The notes: generated by a model not told the origin, from the sequence alone. A stretch of DNA of 64,000 bases from Liquorilactobacillus uvarum DSM 19971 (GCF_001434935.1 NZ_AZEG01000005.1:62001-126000); one strand, 5' to 3'; shown: positions 17,969-27,380, numbered from the stretch's first letter. Translations and numbers: made by a program.

Positions 17969-18451
17969 ATGTCACAGCAAAATAAAAGCGCTAACACTAA
18001 CAAAAAATCACAACAAGCTCCCCTTCTCGTACAAATGGGAATATATGCAAGTATCCTTTTCGTTTCTAATATTATTTCTAACCTAGCTCCAGCTTCATTC
18101 CCTGTTCCAGCACCTGTCATTGGAATGATTTTGCTTTATTCCCTTCTCTCATTACACATTATCAAAGTGGAATGGGTAGACTCGTTTGGTGCCATTTTAA
18201 TCAATCTGATCGGCTTCCTCTTTGTTCCTTCCGGCATCTCCCTTGCAGCCAACCTTGGTATCATGAAGGCTGAAGGCCTGCAAATCGTTACAGTAATTAT
18301 CATTTCCACCATCATTTTACTGCTTGTAACAGCGTATACAGTGCGTTTCTTCATCTGGTTGAAAAGGAAGCACCCTGTACATCTCAAGAAAACAAAAACT
18401 GCTAAAAGCGTTCCCGTTCATGTACTTTCACGTGCGAAAGGAGAGAACTAG
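17969..18451 (+). CDS. lrgA: LrgA-family holin-like protein
   Basis: Small membrane protein (160 aa) of the CidA/LrgA family, implicated in holin-like control of autolysis and in pyruvate uptake in relatives. Four hydrophobic segments are visible between residues about 25 and 130. FPVPAPVIGMILLYSLLSLHI and LFVPSGISLAANLGIM are family-typical. AGAGGATGATGA precedes the ATG. lrgB follows two bases after the stop, and lytSR, the usual regulator, lies immediately upstream. Confidence 0.92.
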   Translation: MSQQNKSANTNKKSQQAPLLVQMGIYASILFVSNIISNLAPASFPVPAPVIGMILLYSLLSLHIIKVEWVDSFGAILINLIGFLFVPSGISLAANLGIMKAEGLQIVTVIIISTIILLLVTAYTVRFFIWLKRKHPVHLKKTKTAKSVPVHVLSRAKGEN

Positions 18452-18453
18452 TT

Positions 18454-19176
18454 ATGCAAATACTTACAACTCCATTTTTCGGCATTTTTCTTTCACTTAT
18501 CGTCTATCTGGTTGGACAATGGCTTTTTAAAAAAACACATGGGCTGTTTTTCTTTCAACCCTTATTTGTTGCAATGGTTTTAGGAATTATCATTTTAGTT
18601 GTTCTAGCTAAGTTTTTAGGTCAGGATGTTGCTAACCTTTACAACACTGCTTATCGTCCTGGAGGAGACATCATTTTCTGGTTTCTAAATCCCGCAACGA
18701 TTGCATTCGCTATTCCTTTATACAAACGTAATGATATCGTCAAAAAATATTGGGCAGAGATTCTTTCAGGGTTACTTTTCGGAACAGTTATTTCACTCTT
18801 TGCTATTGTGGGTGTTTCCAAGTTAATCGGTTTAAATCAAACTGGAACAGCTTCAATGCTCCCTCAAGCTGCAACAACAGCAATAGCTCTACCTATCTCT
18901 AAGGCTATTGGCGGAAATTCCTCAATCACTGCCATGGCATGTATTCTCAACGCTGTTATTATTTACGCACTTGGCGGTTGGCTTGTTCGAAAGTTTCGAT
19001 TGAACGATGATCCTATTGGTGAAGGTCTTGGTTTGGGTACTGCCGGTCATACCGTTGGTTCTGCCTTTGCATTGAAACTAGGTTCCGTTCAAGGATCAAT
19101 GGCTGCCATCGCCGTCGTTATTATCGGTGCCGTTGTTGATTTGGTTGTTCCTATCTTCTCACATTTAGTACTTTAA
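18454..19176 (+). CDS. lrgB: LrgB-family membrane protein
   Basis: Partner of LrgA (240 aa), a multi-pass membrane protein with the CidB/LrgB core: NPATIAFAIPLYK near residue 78, SMLPQAATTAIALPIS near 133 and GTAGHTVGSAFAL near 194. The GAAAGGAGAGAA ribosome site overlaps the end of lrgA, so the two are translationally linked. Family knowledge ties the pair to murein hydrolase control and to pyruvate or related overflow-metabolite transport. Confidence 0.92.
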   Translation: MQILTTPFFGIFLSLIVYLVGQWLFKKTHGLFFFQPLFVAMVLGIIILVVLAKFLGQDVANLYNTAYRPGGDIIFWFLNPATIAFAIPLYKRNDIVKKYWAEILSGLLFGTVISLFAIVGVSKLIGLNQTGTASMLPQAATTAIALPISKAIGGNSSITAMACILNAVIIYALGGWLVRKFRLNDDPIGEGLGLGTAGHTVGSAFALKLGSVQGSMAAIAVVIIGAVVDLVVPIFSHLVL

Positions 19177-19235
19177 TTTGGGGGTTTACCTTTATTTGTC
19201 AGCTGACTGTCTAAAATAACGCTCGACTAATCGTA

Positions 19236-19280
19236 GGAAGGAACTGAGGCAAAAATCAAACTTTGCCCCGGTTCCTTTAT
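19236..19280 (+). terminator. Terminator of lrgAB
   Basis: AAGGAACTGAGGCAAA pairs with TTTGCCCCGGTTCCTTT with mismatches in the middle. The T stretch is short. Confidence 0.65.
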
Positions 19281-19317
19281 TGATTTCATATAAATATGTT
19301 TCAATGTAAATAAAAAG

Positions 19318-19361
19318 ATTCCGTTCAAAAAACTGGATTTAACAATTCTTTTGAACGGAAT
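19318..19361 (-). terminator. Terminator of the MarR gene
   Basis: Perfect 13-bp arms ATTCCGTTCAAAA / TTTTGAACGGAAT, about 45 bases past the MarR stop codon on the minus strand. The T-tract is weak. Confidence 0.6.
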
Positions 19362-19405
19362 TTATATTAGATTATTTTTGTTGCTGTATTTAGTACAATC
19401 GTTTT

Positions 19406-19858
19406 TTACTTCTCGTTTCCATTTTCAATATTCTTCCCAATATTTTTGATGAGCTCGACGTCTTTCCTATATTCACTAGCCGTCATTTCAACCGCGGAAA
19501 AGCAAGAAGTCATTTTGTTTTTTATTTCACATTTTTTCTGTTTTGCCTTTTTGGTCAAACAAATAAAAACCTTTCTTGCATCTTCAAGGCTGTGATTGCG
19601 CTCAATCCAGCCATCTTTTTCCATGCGTTTCAAAAGTGGTGTCAGCGTCCCATTGTCTAAATTCAACTTGGCACCTAGCTCCTTGATCATCATTGGTTCC
19701 CCTGTCTCCCATAATGCCAATAAGGTAATATATTGTGGATATGTTAATTTATATTCCTTAAGGGCCCCAGCGTAAAACTTATTATATATTTTTTGCGCAG
19801 TATAAATAGCAAAACATAATTCATCATCTAACTTGTTTGGCACATGTTCTAATCCCAT
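19406..19858 (-). CDS. OhrR/SarZ-type MarR regulator
   Basis: Winged-helix repressor of 150 aa. C15, Y29 and Y40 fall at exactly the positions of the peroxide-sensing cysteine and its two tyrosine partners in B. subtilis OhrR (ELCFAIYTAQ and LTYPQY context). The DNA-binding helix is IKELGAKLNLDNGTLTPLLKRM (about 58-79), followed by the wing at HSLEDARK. OhrR normally sits beside the ohr peroxidase gene, which is not here, so it may act more widely, as SarZ or MgrA do. Family is firm; organic-peroxide sensing is inferred from the residues. Confidence 0.88.
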   Translation of the reverse strand: MGLEHVPNKLDDELCFAIYTAQKIYNKFYAGALKEYKLTYPQYITLLALWETGEPMMIKELGAKLNLDNGTLTPLLKRMEKDGWIERNHSLEDARKVFICLTKKAKQKKCEIKNKMTSCFSAVEMTASEYRKDVELIKNIGKNIENGNEK

Positions 19859-19907
19859 GGTGAATCTCTCCTGTTTTCTAAAGATTTTAGTTTCCTACCA
19901 TACATTA

Positions 19908-20639
19908 CTACTCCAATGGTTCAACAATAACATATCGTCGTGGCTCTTTGCCGCGCGAATAAGTTTTCACACGCTTATCACTTGCTAATGCTGCATGAAT
20001 TATTTTTCTTTCAAACGACGGCATTGCATCCAAATGAACTTTTTTCCTCTGTGCCAATGCATCTCGTGCAACATTTTGAGCTAATCTTTCCAAAGTTTGT
20101 TTGCGATTTTCACGATATTCACCAACATCAAGCATGAGTTTGAGTCTCGTGCAATTTCGCTGCTCTAAATAGTTTTGTGCCAAGACTTGCAAGGCATTTA
20201 AGATACGTCCATGTTTTCCAATAAGTGCACCCTCTTGCTCAGTATTGAAACTATAAACAACATTACGTGATGCTTGGTCAACGGTGATAGACGTTTTTAT
20301 TCCCATTTTTTCAGTAATATCGGCCAAATAGTACCCTAACTGGCGAATAACAACATCTTTTTCGTTACTTGTATTCTTCGTTCTTTTTGTGATACTTTTT
20401 TTGTTTGGTCTCCGTACATTCGTGCCAGGAGTCTTGTGAGTTGCTTTTCCTACCTTTTTTTTGTTTTGGGGTTTCTGATTGAGTTTTAGGTCTACTTCAG
20501 CCTGCTTTTTACCAATTCCAAGAAATCCCTTTTTTCCAGCTGCTAAAACCGTTATCTTAACATCATCTCTGGTTTTATGCAGAATAGTTAACCCATTCTC
20601 GATGGCCTCTGAAACTGTCCAACCTTTATATCTAGGCAC
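19908..20639 (-). CDS. jag: Jag/KhpB RNA-binding protein
   Basis: RNA-binding protein linked to YidC and cell-elongation control. The GTG start at 20639 is seven bases after GGGGG; an ATG at 20645 is too close to it. The order is the Jag-N domain (KGWTVSEAIENGLTIL to KKGFLGIGKKQAEV, about 4-50), a lysine-rich linker, a KH domain with GALIGKHGRILNALQVLAQN (about 137-156), and R3H at the end (MPSFERKIIHAALA and YSRGKEPRRYVIV). Usually jag directly follows yidC; here aldo/keto reductase and pepO on the other strand separate them by about 3.3 kb. Confidence 0.93.
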   Translation of the reverse strand: MPRYKGWTVSEAIENGLTILHKTRDDVKITVLAAGKKGFLGIGKKQAEVDLKLNQKPQNKKKVGKATHKTPGTNVRRPNKKSITKRTKNTSNEKDVVIRQLGYYLADITEKMGIKTSITVDQASRNVVYSFNTEQEGALIGKHGRILNALQVLAQNYLEQRNCTRLKLMLDVGEYRENRKQTLERLAQNVARDALAQRKKVHLDAMPSFERKIIHAALASDKRVKTYSRGKEPRRYVIVEPLE

Positions 20640-20842
20640 TATCATTCCCCCTAACTAATGTTGCTGCAGTAAAAGGCCGCTCCTCGTCATCTACTAATTG
20701 TCACATATTAGACATTATAGCATTTTATTCTTCAATTTATCGCTTAAAGATGCGTTATTGCAATTTAGTTCTTAAACATTTTTATTCGGATTGTAGTAGA
20801 ATATACTGTGTATTTTAAATCAATTAAAAGCGAGGTTTTTCG

Positions 20843-21697
20843 ATGAAGAGTTTAATTGACACTTACACACTAAGCAATGGCTCAAAAATACCGATTGTTG
20901 GCTTTGGCACTTGGCAAACACAAGATGGTCCTCTTGCAGTCATCGCCGTCAAATCAGCATTATCATCCGGTTATCGTCACCTAGATACAGCAGAAATGTA
21001 TGGTAATGAAAAAAGTGTAGGAAAAGCCATTAGAGAGAGCGGTATATCCCGTCGGACCCTTTTTGTGACGAGTAAACTGAACAATCATGCACACAACTAT
21101 GAAGCGGCAAGAGACGCTATCGAAAAATCACTCAAAGATCTTCAAGTTGATTACCTCGATCTGTTTTTGATACATTGGCCTAATCCCAAACCTGCTCGCA
21201 ATGCTCATTGGGAAGAGCATTTACAGGATACTTGGCGCGCACTCGAAGATGCTTATGATGAAGGAAAACTCAAAGCAATCGGAGTTTCGAATTTTAAGAG
21301 AAAACATTTTGAAGTATTAGAAAAAACACAACGTCTTGCACCAATGGTCAATCAAATTAGGATATGTCCTGGAGATGTAGATGAAGAAACGATTGAGTAC
21401 TGCCGCAACAAAGATATCTTATTAGAAGCATACAGCCCCTTAGGCACAGGCAAAGTATTTTCTGATAAGACAATGAAAGCTCTAGCAGAAAAGAACCATC
21501 GAACTATAGCTCAAGTATGTCTCAGGTGGTCTCTTCAACATGGTTTCTTACCCTTACCAAAATCAATTCACGAAGACCGCATTGAAGAAAACTCACATCT
21601 TTTTGATTTTAAATTATCGGATGAAGATATGGAAACCATAGATAAACTTGATGGAATAATGGGTTATGCACCTGACCCCGATAAAGTTGACTTTTAA
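20843..21697 (+). CDS. Aldo/keto reductase (AKR5-like)
   Basis: NADPH-dependent TIM-barrel oxidoreductase, 284 aa. The catalytic tetrad is visible: D in YRHLDTAEMYGNE, Y four or five residues on, K in FVTSKLNNHAH and H in LFLIHWPNP. The cofactor region near the C-terminus reads PLPKSIHEDRIEEN. It resembles YvgN/2,5-diketo-gluconate reductase relatives, but the substrate is unknown. It stands alone between divergent jag and pepO, with a hairpin (21786-21822) downstream, and interrupts the usual yidC-jag pair. Confidence 0.92.
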   Translation: MKSLIDTYTLSNGSKIPIVGFGTWQTQDGPLAVIAVKSALSSGYRHLDTAEMYGNEKSVGKAIRESGISRRTLFVTSKLNNHAHNYEAARDAIEKSLKDLQVDYLDLFLIHWPNPKPARNAHWEEHLQDTWRALEDAYDEGKLKAIGVSNFKRKHFEVLEKTQRLAPMVNQIRICPGDVDEETIEYCRNKDILLEAYSPLGTGKVFSDKTMKALAEKNHRTIAQVCLRWSLQHGFLPLPKSIHEDRIEENSHLFDFKLSDEDMETIDKLDGIMGYAPDPDKVDF

Positions 21698-21785
21698 GAG
21701 ACTTGTATCTATAGTAATGTCTCCTATGTCATTAACGATTACAAATATCGAACAACCAAAATGTATAAATATTTGTAGTTAATAC

Positions 21786-21822
21786 TGGAGCTGTGACAAA
21801 TTATTTGTTTTGTCATAGCTCC
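21786..21822 (+). terminator. Hairpin after the aldo/keto reductase gene
   Basis: GGAGCTGTGACAAA / TTTTGTCATAGCTCC stem with a seven-base loop and T-rich sequence after it. Confidence 0.6.
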
Positions 21823-21937
21823 TTTGTCCTTTGTTAAGTAATAATCGATTTTTATTTCAGAAAAAGTTATTAACTCTTTATACTTCAGGTAATTTTGAAT
21901 TACAATAAAATCATATTATGCGTAAAGGAGTTTTAAA

Positions 21938-23845
21938 ATGAATAAAAAAGTCAATGAATCTTTAATTAAAGACAACTTATATATGGCTGTTAATGGCGAA
22001 TGGCTCAAGACTGCAAAAATTCCTGCAGACAAACCTTTAACAGGCGGTTTTGCAGACCTGGCCGACAACATTGAGAAAACATTGATGCATGATTTTGAAC
22101 AATTAAATAGTGGTGAACTTAATTCAGATGATCCTTATTTACTTGAATTCTTAAAATACTATAAATTAGCAATGGATTTTTCAAAACGAGATACAGCTGG
22201 ATTTGAACCAGCCCGCACATATCTCAAAAAAATTGAAGATTTAAAAAATTTGTCAGATTGGGAAAAACAATTAACAGACTTAACCTTAGCAGGCTACCCT
22301 TCTCCGATTCCCCTTTATGTTGAACCGGATATGAAAAATACCAAATTGTACGCCCTATACGCAGGTGTTCCAAATCTCATTCTTCCCGATAAAACATATT
22401 ATTCTCCAGAGAACCCTTCATCTGAAAAACTATTGCAAATTTATTCGACAATGCTAAAAAAATTATTAAATTTGGCCGGCTATTCAGAAGAATTTACTCA
22501 AAAAACGATTGCTGGGGCATTAGCTTTCGATAAATCTTTGGTTGCCCATGTTAAGGATAGTACCGAATTAGCTGATTATGTTAAATCATATAATAAATAC
22601 AGTCTAACTAAATTTGTAAATTTCAGTCAGCATTTTGATGTTCGAAATTACATTACAGCCTTGCTAAAACATGAACCTGATCAGGTAATTGTCACTGAAC
22701 CAAAATATTATGCAGCATTGAACGATATCGTTAATGAAAAAACATTTATCAACATGAAAAGCTGGCTTTTAGTAAAAACTATTTTGTCTGTTAGCCCATA
22801 TCTTTCTGATAAAATTCGCATCGTTGCTGGGACTTATTCACGTGCTATTTCGGGCAGTAAAGAACCAATGAATCCGACTAAAAGTGCTTATTACCTAGCA
22901 ACATCTCAATTCGATCAGGTTGTCGGTCTGTATTATGCACACAAATATTTCGGAGAAGCTGCTAAAAAAGATGTAACAGCCATGGTTAAAAAAATGGCTG
23001 ACATTTATAAAAACCGACTTTCTAATAACACATGGTTAAGCAAGGACACCCGTGAAAAAGCTGTCGTTAAACTCGAAAAACTCGGTATTCAAGTTGGCTA
23101 TCCGGATAAGCTTGATCCTTTATATAAAAGATTCAAAGTTAAGGCAGGGAATTTATTAGAAAATAGTCTTACTTTTGATAAAATAGCACTGAAAGACCAT
23201 TATAGCAAATGGAATAAAAATGTGGATCGGACGCGTTGGGAAATGAGTGCTCACACGGTTAATGCTTATTATAATCCTTCATACAATGTTATTGTTTTCC
23301 CTGCAGCCATTCTTCAAGCACCGTTTTATAGCTTTGAGCAGTCAGCCAGCGAAAACTATGGTGGTATTGGCGCTGTTATTGCGCATGAGATATCGCATGC
23401 TTTTGATAACAATGGTGCACATTTTGATGAATTGGGCAATCTTCATAATTGGTGGACCAAGCAAGATCTTGATTATTTCAGCAAACTATCTCAAAAAATG
23501 ATTACAGAGTTTGATGGGCTTAAAACCCCCGCCGGAAAAGTTAATGGAAAACTGGTTGTTTCAGAAAATATTGCTGATGCTGGCGGTTTAAGCTGTGCTT
23601 TAGAAGCAGTAAAAAGTGACCCCAGTGCTGACTTAAAGACTTTCTTTTATAACTGGGCACGGGTTTGGTGCATGAAATCATCATTAGAGCGCCAAAAACT
23701 GTTACTCGCAATTGATGTCCACGCCCCTCACGAGTTGCGAGCTAATGTACAACCCCAAAACTTAGTTGATTTCTATAAAACATTCAACATCCGTCCTGAA
23801 GATGGAATGTACTTGGAACCCGAAAAACGCGTTAATATTTGGTAA
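21938..23845 (+). CDS. pepO: M13-family neutral endopeptidase PepO
   Basis: Zinc endopeptidase of 635 aa that cuts oligopeptides inside the cell; no signal peptide is visible. The zinc motif HEISH (in VIAHEISHAFDN, about residue 487) and the downstream ENIADAGG with the third zinc ligand (about 545) are intact. NAYYNPSYNVIVFPAAILQ, the substrate-binding NAYY/F segment, precedes the zinc site. Family length matches. AAAGGAG lies eight bases before the ATG. It supports peptide-based nitrogen nutrition typical of lactobacilli. Confidence 0.95.
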   Translation: MNKKVNESLIKDNLYMAVNGEWLKTAKIPADKPLTGGFADLADNIEKTLMHDFEQLNSGELNSDDPYLLEFLKYYKLAMDFSKRDTAGFEPARTYLKKIEDLKNLSDWEKQLTDLTLAGYPSPIPLYVEPDMKNTKLYALYAGVPNLILPDKTYYSPENPSSEKLLQIYSTMLKKLLNLAGYSEEFTQKTIAGALAFDKSLVAHVKDSTELADYVKSYNKYSLTKFVNFSQHFDVRNYITALLKHEPDQVIVTEPKYYAALNDIVNEKTFINMKSWLLVKTILSVSPYLSDKIRIVAGTYSRAISGSKEPMNPTKSAYYLATSQFDQVVGLYYAHKYFGEAAKKDVTAMVKKMADIYKNRLSNNTWLSKDTREKAVVKLEKLGIQVGYPDKLDPLYKRFKVKAGNLLENSLTFDKIALKDHYSKWNKNVDRTRWEMSAHTVNAYYNPSYNVIVFPAAILQAPFYSFEQSASENYGGIGAVIAHEISHAFDNNGAHFDELGNLHNWWTKQDLDYFSKLSQKMITEFDGLKTPAGKVNGKLVVSENIADAGGLSCALEAVKSDPSADLKTFFYNWARVWCMKSSLERQKLLLAIDVHAPHELRANVQPQNLVDFYKTFNIRPEDGMYLEPEKRVNIW

Positions 23846-23856
23846 GCTTTTCAATC

Positions 23857-23901
23857 CAAAAGAGGCATATTATTTCCTAGGAAATAATATGCCTCTTTTT
23901 T
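23857..23901 (+). terminator. Bidirectional terminator between pepO and yidC
   Basis: Near-perfect 40-base palindrome centred on CCTAGG (arms AAGAGGCATATTATTT and its complement), flanked by A and T runs, so it can stop transcription from both sides. Confidence 0.85.
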
Positions 23902-23960
23902 GTTAGATAAGCTCATAGCAACATCATCAAATAATGATTGCACATGAGTCCCTGTTATTG

Positions 23961-24794
23961 TTATTTTTTCTTACTCTTATAAGCCTTACGTTTTGCTTTT
24001 TCAAGTGCCCTTTTTCTTGCCTTCTCTGCTTTCTGCTTTTCTTCACGTTCTTTATTGATTTTGAACGGATTATTGATAAGCATTGTCTGTCCAACCGAAA
24101 AAGCATTGGTAATAACCCAGTAAAGCGAGAGTGCTGAAGGCAGGCTGATTGCAGAAAAAAGAATAATTGCTGGCATTCCATAAGTCATGGCAGCAGTCAT
24201 TCCATTCTGCTCCTGTTGTGACATCACGCTTAGCTTAGATGTAGCAAAGGTAAAGATAGCTGCAAGAATAGGTAAGACGAAGTATGGATCGCGATCACCA
24301 AGCTGCATCCACAGAAAAGAACCTGTCTTTAGAACTTGCGACCTTAAAATAGCCTGGTACAATGCTAATAAAATAGGCATTTGCACTAAAATAGGTAAAC
24401 ATCCTGCTACCGGGTTTACACCAGCTTCTGCGTACAGTTTCTGCTGTTCTTCACGCAACTTAGCTTGTGTTTCACTATCTTTAGCAGAATACTTCTGCTG
24501 CAGCTTTTTTAATTTAGGTTGCAGTTCCGTTGTCTTACGCATGCTCTTTGTTTGATAGAACATCAATGGTAAGAGGATAACACGAACGATGATCGTAAAT
24601 ACAATAATCCCCCAACCATAGCTATTACCGAACACCTTGCTTAAAAACTGAATAGCTTTAATAAAGTTCCAAATAATATAATGATCCCAGATACCGGAAC
24701 TATTTTGTGTCACAGTTGATCTGCTACAGCCGGCTAAAAAGAACATTATCATGCCAGCACTAACAAACATGCCGATCCGTTTCGCTTTCTTCAC
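23961..24794 (-). CDS. yidC: Membrane protein insertase YidC/OxaA
   Basis: Inserts and folds membrane proteins alone or with Sec. The lipoprotein-type signal (FFLAGC, cysteine at residue 23) is typical of Gram-positive YidC1/SpoIIIJ. The conserved core includes GWGIIVFTIIVRVILLPLMF with the hydrophilic-groove arginine, the cytoplasmic coiled hairpin (ELQPKLKKLQQKY) and NPVAGCLPILVQMPILLALY. The basic tail (KARKRALEKAKRKAYKSKKK) is the ribosome-binding C-terminus. Length 277 aa. It follows rnpA by 26 bases in the rpmH-rnpA-yidC operon. Confidence 0.95.
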   Translation of the reverse strand: MKKAKRIGMFVSAGMIMFFLAGCSRSTVTQNSSGIWDHYIIWNFIKAIQFLSKVFGNSYGWGIIVFTIIVRVILLPLMFYQTKSMRKTTELQPKLKKLQQKYSAKDSETQAKLREEQQKLYAEAGVNPVAGCLPILVQMPILLALYQAILRSQVLKTGSFLWMQLGDRDPYFVLPILAAIFTFATSKLSVMSQQEQNGMTAAMTYGMPAIILFSAISLPSALSLYWVITNAFSVGQTMLINNPFKINKEREEKQKAEKARKRALEKAKRKAYKSKKK

Positions 24795-24820
24795 TGCACT
24801 TCCCTCACTTTAAACATCTT

Positions 24821-25165
24821 TTAATCTTTTTTCAATACATGAGCCAAGCGCAAAACATGTATCAAATGTTGCTTTGTTTCAGCCATTGACAATCCAGAAA
24901 CGGCGGGACGAGCAATGACAATAAAATCGCAATCCTGTTTCAATTGCGGTTTAAGTTCAGTCAAGCTTTGTCTTATACGACGTTTCACCCAGTTTCTGGC
25001 AACAGCATTTCCAATTTTTTTACCCACTGAAATTCCAACTCTGAAATGAGTTTGCTGTGGTTTTTCAATCATATAAACGACAAATTGTCGGTTAGCACAT
25101 GACTTCCCCTGCACAAATACTTTTTGAAACTCCGCTTCTTTCTTGACACGGTATGATTTTCGCAT
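24821..25165 (-). CDS. rnpA: Ribonuclease P protein component
   Basis: Protein subunit of RNase P, which trims tRNA 5' ends. It has 114 aa, is strongly basic, and carries the conserved RNR-type motif [15 protein letters not shown] (about 51-65). Start context [17 protein letters not shown] is family-typical. It lies between rpmH and yidC in the standard origin-proximal operon. Confidence 0.96.
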   Translation of the reverse strand: MRKSYRVKKEAEFQKVFVQGKSCANRQFVVYMIEKPQQTHFRVGISVGKKIGNAVARNWVKRRIRQSLTELKPQLKQDCDFIVIARPAVSGLSMAETKQHLIHVLRLAHVLKKD

Positions 25166-25229
25166 AATACATCTCCAAGTGCCTTGTAAAAGTCTTCAAA
25201 TAAAGAAAAGACCACTGACGGTCAGTGGT

Positions 25230-25364
25230 CTATGCAGACAATACTTTTCTACCTTTACGGCGTCTACGTGCTAAAACATTACGACCGCTACTTGTACTCA
25301 TACGTTTGCGGAAACCATGTACTCTTGAACGATGACGCTTCTTTGGTTGGTAAGTTCTCTTCAT
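25230..25364 (-). CDS. rpmH: 50S ribosomal protein L34
   Basis: 44-aa ribosomal protein with the invariant start [12 protein letters not shown] and basic tail [14 protein letters not shown] longer in-frame reading back to 25445 is not needed, because AGGAGG lies before this ATG. First gene of the rpmH-rnpA-yidC operon, with a consensus promoter at 25417-25445. Confidence 0.98.
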   Translation of the reverse strand: MKRTYQPKKRHRSRVHGFRKRMSTSSGRNVLARRRRKGRKVLSA

Positions 25365-25416
25365 AGGATTCAACACCTCCTTGATCCAATAAGCATACTC
25401 AACAATCGTAATCAGA

Positions 25417-25445
25417 ATTTTACTAAAAAAAACTATCTCTGTCAA
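25417..25445 (-). promoter_or_regulatory. rpmH promoter
   Basis: On the minus strand TTGACA (25440-25445), a 17-base spacer, then TAAAAT (25417-25422), about 50 bases before rpmH. Strong housekeeping promoter. Confidence 0.8.
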
Positions 25446-25518
25446 GTTGCCTTACTGAACTATCCTATCATAATTTGGTTTTTAATAAAAGACAATTTTT
25501 TAAAAAGCTTTCCTACAG

Positions 25519-25820
25519 TTATCCACAAAAGTATCTAATAAAGGCACATCATCTGTGGATTTCTTGTTATCCACATTTTTTACACACAGGATTCCCTCAG
25601 AGTTTAACCACAGATAAACAGGTTGTTAATTGTTTTTCCACAAGCTGTTTTATCCCTGTGGAAAACCGCTATAAAGGCTGCTATGCAAGCAGTACTTAGG
25701 AACGTCTTCCTGTGGAAAACTTTCATGGAAAACTGTTGTGCACTTTATAAAACAGACTGTGGAAAACTTTGTAACAGTCTGTTATTTAAAATTTTGAGTT
25801 CTACACAAACCTGTGGAAAA
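25519..25820. other. oriC, upstream DnaA-box cluster
   Basis: At least seven DnaA boxes lie between rpmH and dnaA. Perfect TTATCCACA occurs at 25519-25527 and 25567-25575. One-mismatch forms are TGTGGATTT (25554), TTTTCCACA (25634-25642) and TGTGGAAAA at 25657, 25711, 25759 and 25812. The first group points one way and the last four the other. With the dnaA-dnaN cluster this makes a bipartite origin like that of B. subtilis. The last box overlaps the dnaA -35 region, consistent with autoregulation. Confidence 0.9.
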
Positions 25821-25842
25821 CTTTAGAATTAAATGCTAGAAT
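25814..25842 (+). promoter_or_regulatory. Probable dnaA promoter overlapping a DnaA box
   Basis: TGGAAA (25814-25819), a 17-base spacer and TAGAAT (25837-25842). The -35 lies within the DnaA box at 25812-25820. Confidence 0.6.
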
Positions 25843-25876
25843 AGCATAGTGATAACTCAGAAAAGGAGGTTTAATT

Positions 25877-27229
25877 GTGCCTGATCTCGAAACCTTATGG
25901 CAATATATCTGCGATGAATTCAGTAAAAAGCTGTCAACTATCAGTTATAATACCTGGCTCAAAGCTGTCAAACCGATCCAATTCAAGTCCAACACCTTAG
26001 TCCTTGAAGTTCCAACCGCACTTCACAAAGACTATTGGAAAGCTAACTTGAGTAAGCAAGTAACTGCTATGATAGCTGCTTCAATAGGCCAAAAAATTGA
26101 TGTAGTTGCTAAATTGCCCGAAGAACCAAACCCTTTGGAAAATTCTTCATATGCGTATACAAACACATCTCCTGCACGGGATCCTTCACGACCGACGTTT
26201 ATGCGCGAAACAAAATTAAATGACAAGTATACATTTGATACATTCGTTATAGGAAAAGGGAATCAAATGGCTCATGCCGCGGCGCTAGTTGTCGCCGAAG
26301 AACCAGGAGCTTTGTACAATCCTTTGTTCTTCTTTGGAGGTGTCGGCCTAGGAAAAACCCATTTGATGCACGCTATCGGACATCAAATGCTGGCAAACAA
26401 TCCTCAAGCGAAAGTCAAGTACGTCACGAGTGAAGCATTTGCAAATGACTTCATCAACTCAATACAAACAAAGCGCCAAGAGGAATTTCGGAAAGAATAC
26501 CGTAGCGTTGATCTTCTACTGGTCGATGATATTCAATTTTTTGCGGATAAAGAAGGAACGCAAGAAGAATTCTTCCACACCTTCAATGCACTTTATGATG
26601 ATAAGAAACAAATTGTTCTTTCATCAGATCGTCTTCCAAATGAGATCCCTAAACTGCAAAAACGCTTAGTTTCTCGTTTTAAGTGGGGGCTTTCCGTAGA
26701 CATAACCCCACCTGACCTTGAAACAAGAATAGCCATTCTTAGAAATAAAGCCGATGCAGATGATCTTGCTATTCCTGATGACACATTGAGCTACATAGCA
26801 GGGCAAATAGACTCCAACATTAGAGAACTTGAGGGAGCACTTGTACGCGTACAAGCGTACTCATCTATGACTCATATGCCTGTAACAACTAGTCTAGCAG
26901 CTGATGCATTGAAGAATCTCAAATTAAACGGTAAAAGCAATGAAATATCAATAGCAGTTATTCAAGATAAAGTTGCAAAATACTACCATATCTCTATCAG
27001 TGATTTAAAGGGCAAAAAGAGGGTCAAAAATATTGTCATTCCTCGTCAAATTGCAATGTATCTCGCTCGTGAATTAACGGATGCCTCTTTACCAAAAATT
27101 GGGCATGAATTTGGTGGTAAAGATCATACAACCGTGATACATGCTCATGAAAAAATATCTGGTGTTTTAGAGAGTGATAGTGACATGCAAAGAGCAGTCA
27201 ATGACTTAAAAGGTGAACTAAAAAAATAA
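25877..27229 (+). CDS. dnaA: Chromosomal replication initiator DnaA
   Basis: Binds DnaA boxes and melts oriC. GTG start, seven bases after AAAGGAGG. Domain I is residues 1-85, followed by a short linker; AAA+ domain III has Walker [11 protein letters not shown] (about 155) and Walker [11 protein letters not shown] (about 218). Domain IV ends with the DNA-binding signature [15 protein letters not shown] (about 415-429). Length 450 aa is normal. DnaA-box clusters lie on both sides of the gene. Confidence 0.99.
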   Translation: MPDLETLWQYICDEFSKKLSTISYNTWLKAVKPIQFKSNTLVLEVPTALHKDYWKANLSKQVTAMIAASIGQKIDVVAKLPEEPNPLENSSYAYTNTSPARDPSRPTFMRETKLNDKYTFDTFVIGKGNQMAHAAALVVAEEPGALYNPLFFFGGVGLGKTHLMHAIGHQMLANNPQAKVKYVTSEAFANDFINSIQTKRQEEFRKEYRSVDLLLVDDIQFFADKEGTQEEFFHTFNALYDDKKQIVLSSDRLPNEIPKLQKRLVSRFKWGLSVDITPPDLETRIAILRNKADADDLAIPDDTLSYIAGQIDSNIRELEGALVRVQAYSSMTHMPVTTSLAADALKNLKLNGKSNEISIAVIQDKVAKYYHISISDLKGKKRVKNIVIPRQIAMYLARELTDASLPKIGHEFGGKDHTTVIHAHEKISGVLESDSDMQRAVNDLKGELKK

Positions 27230-27234
27230 TCCAC

Positions 27235-27380
27235 CTGTGGACAAATGTGGATAAAAGAGCGTACTTATACACAGGATATGAACATGTGGATATCTTTCAG
27301 CAGCAACGCCTTTTTTAGTTTTCCACAGCATCCACAGCCCCTACTACTATTACTTTATTTATTATTAATAATTATATACA
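27235..27380. other. oriC, dnaA-dnaN cluster with DnaA-trio-like unwinding region
   Basis: Boxes include TGTGGATAA (27246), TTATACACA, TGTGGATAT and TTTTCCACA (near 27319), with a partial ATCCACAG next to it. These are followed by a short GC stretch and then CTACTACTATTACTT (27341-27355) and an A/T-only region. On the lower strand this reads as repeated 3'-GAT/AAT triplets, the DnaA-trio pattern of the basal unwinding system, so strand opening is predicted just left of dnaN. Confidence 0.85.
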
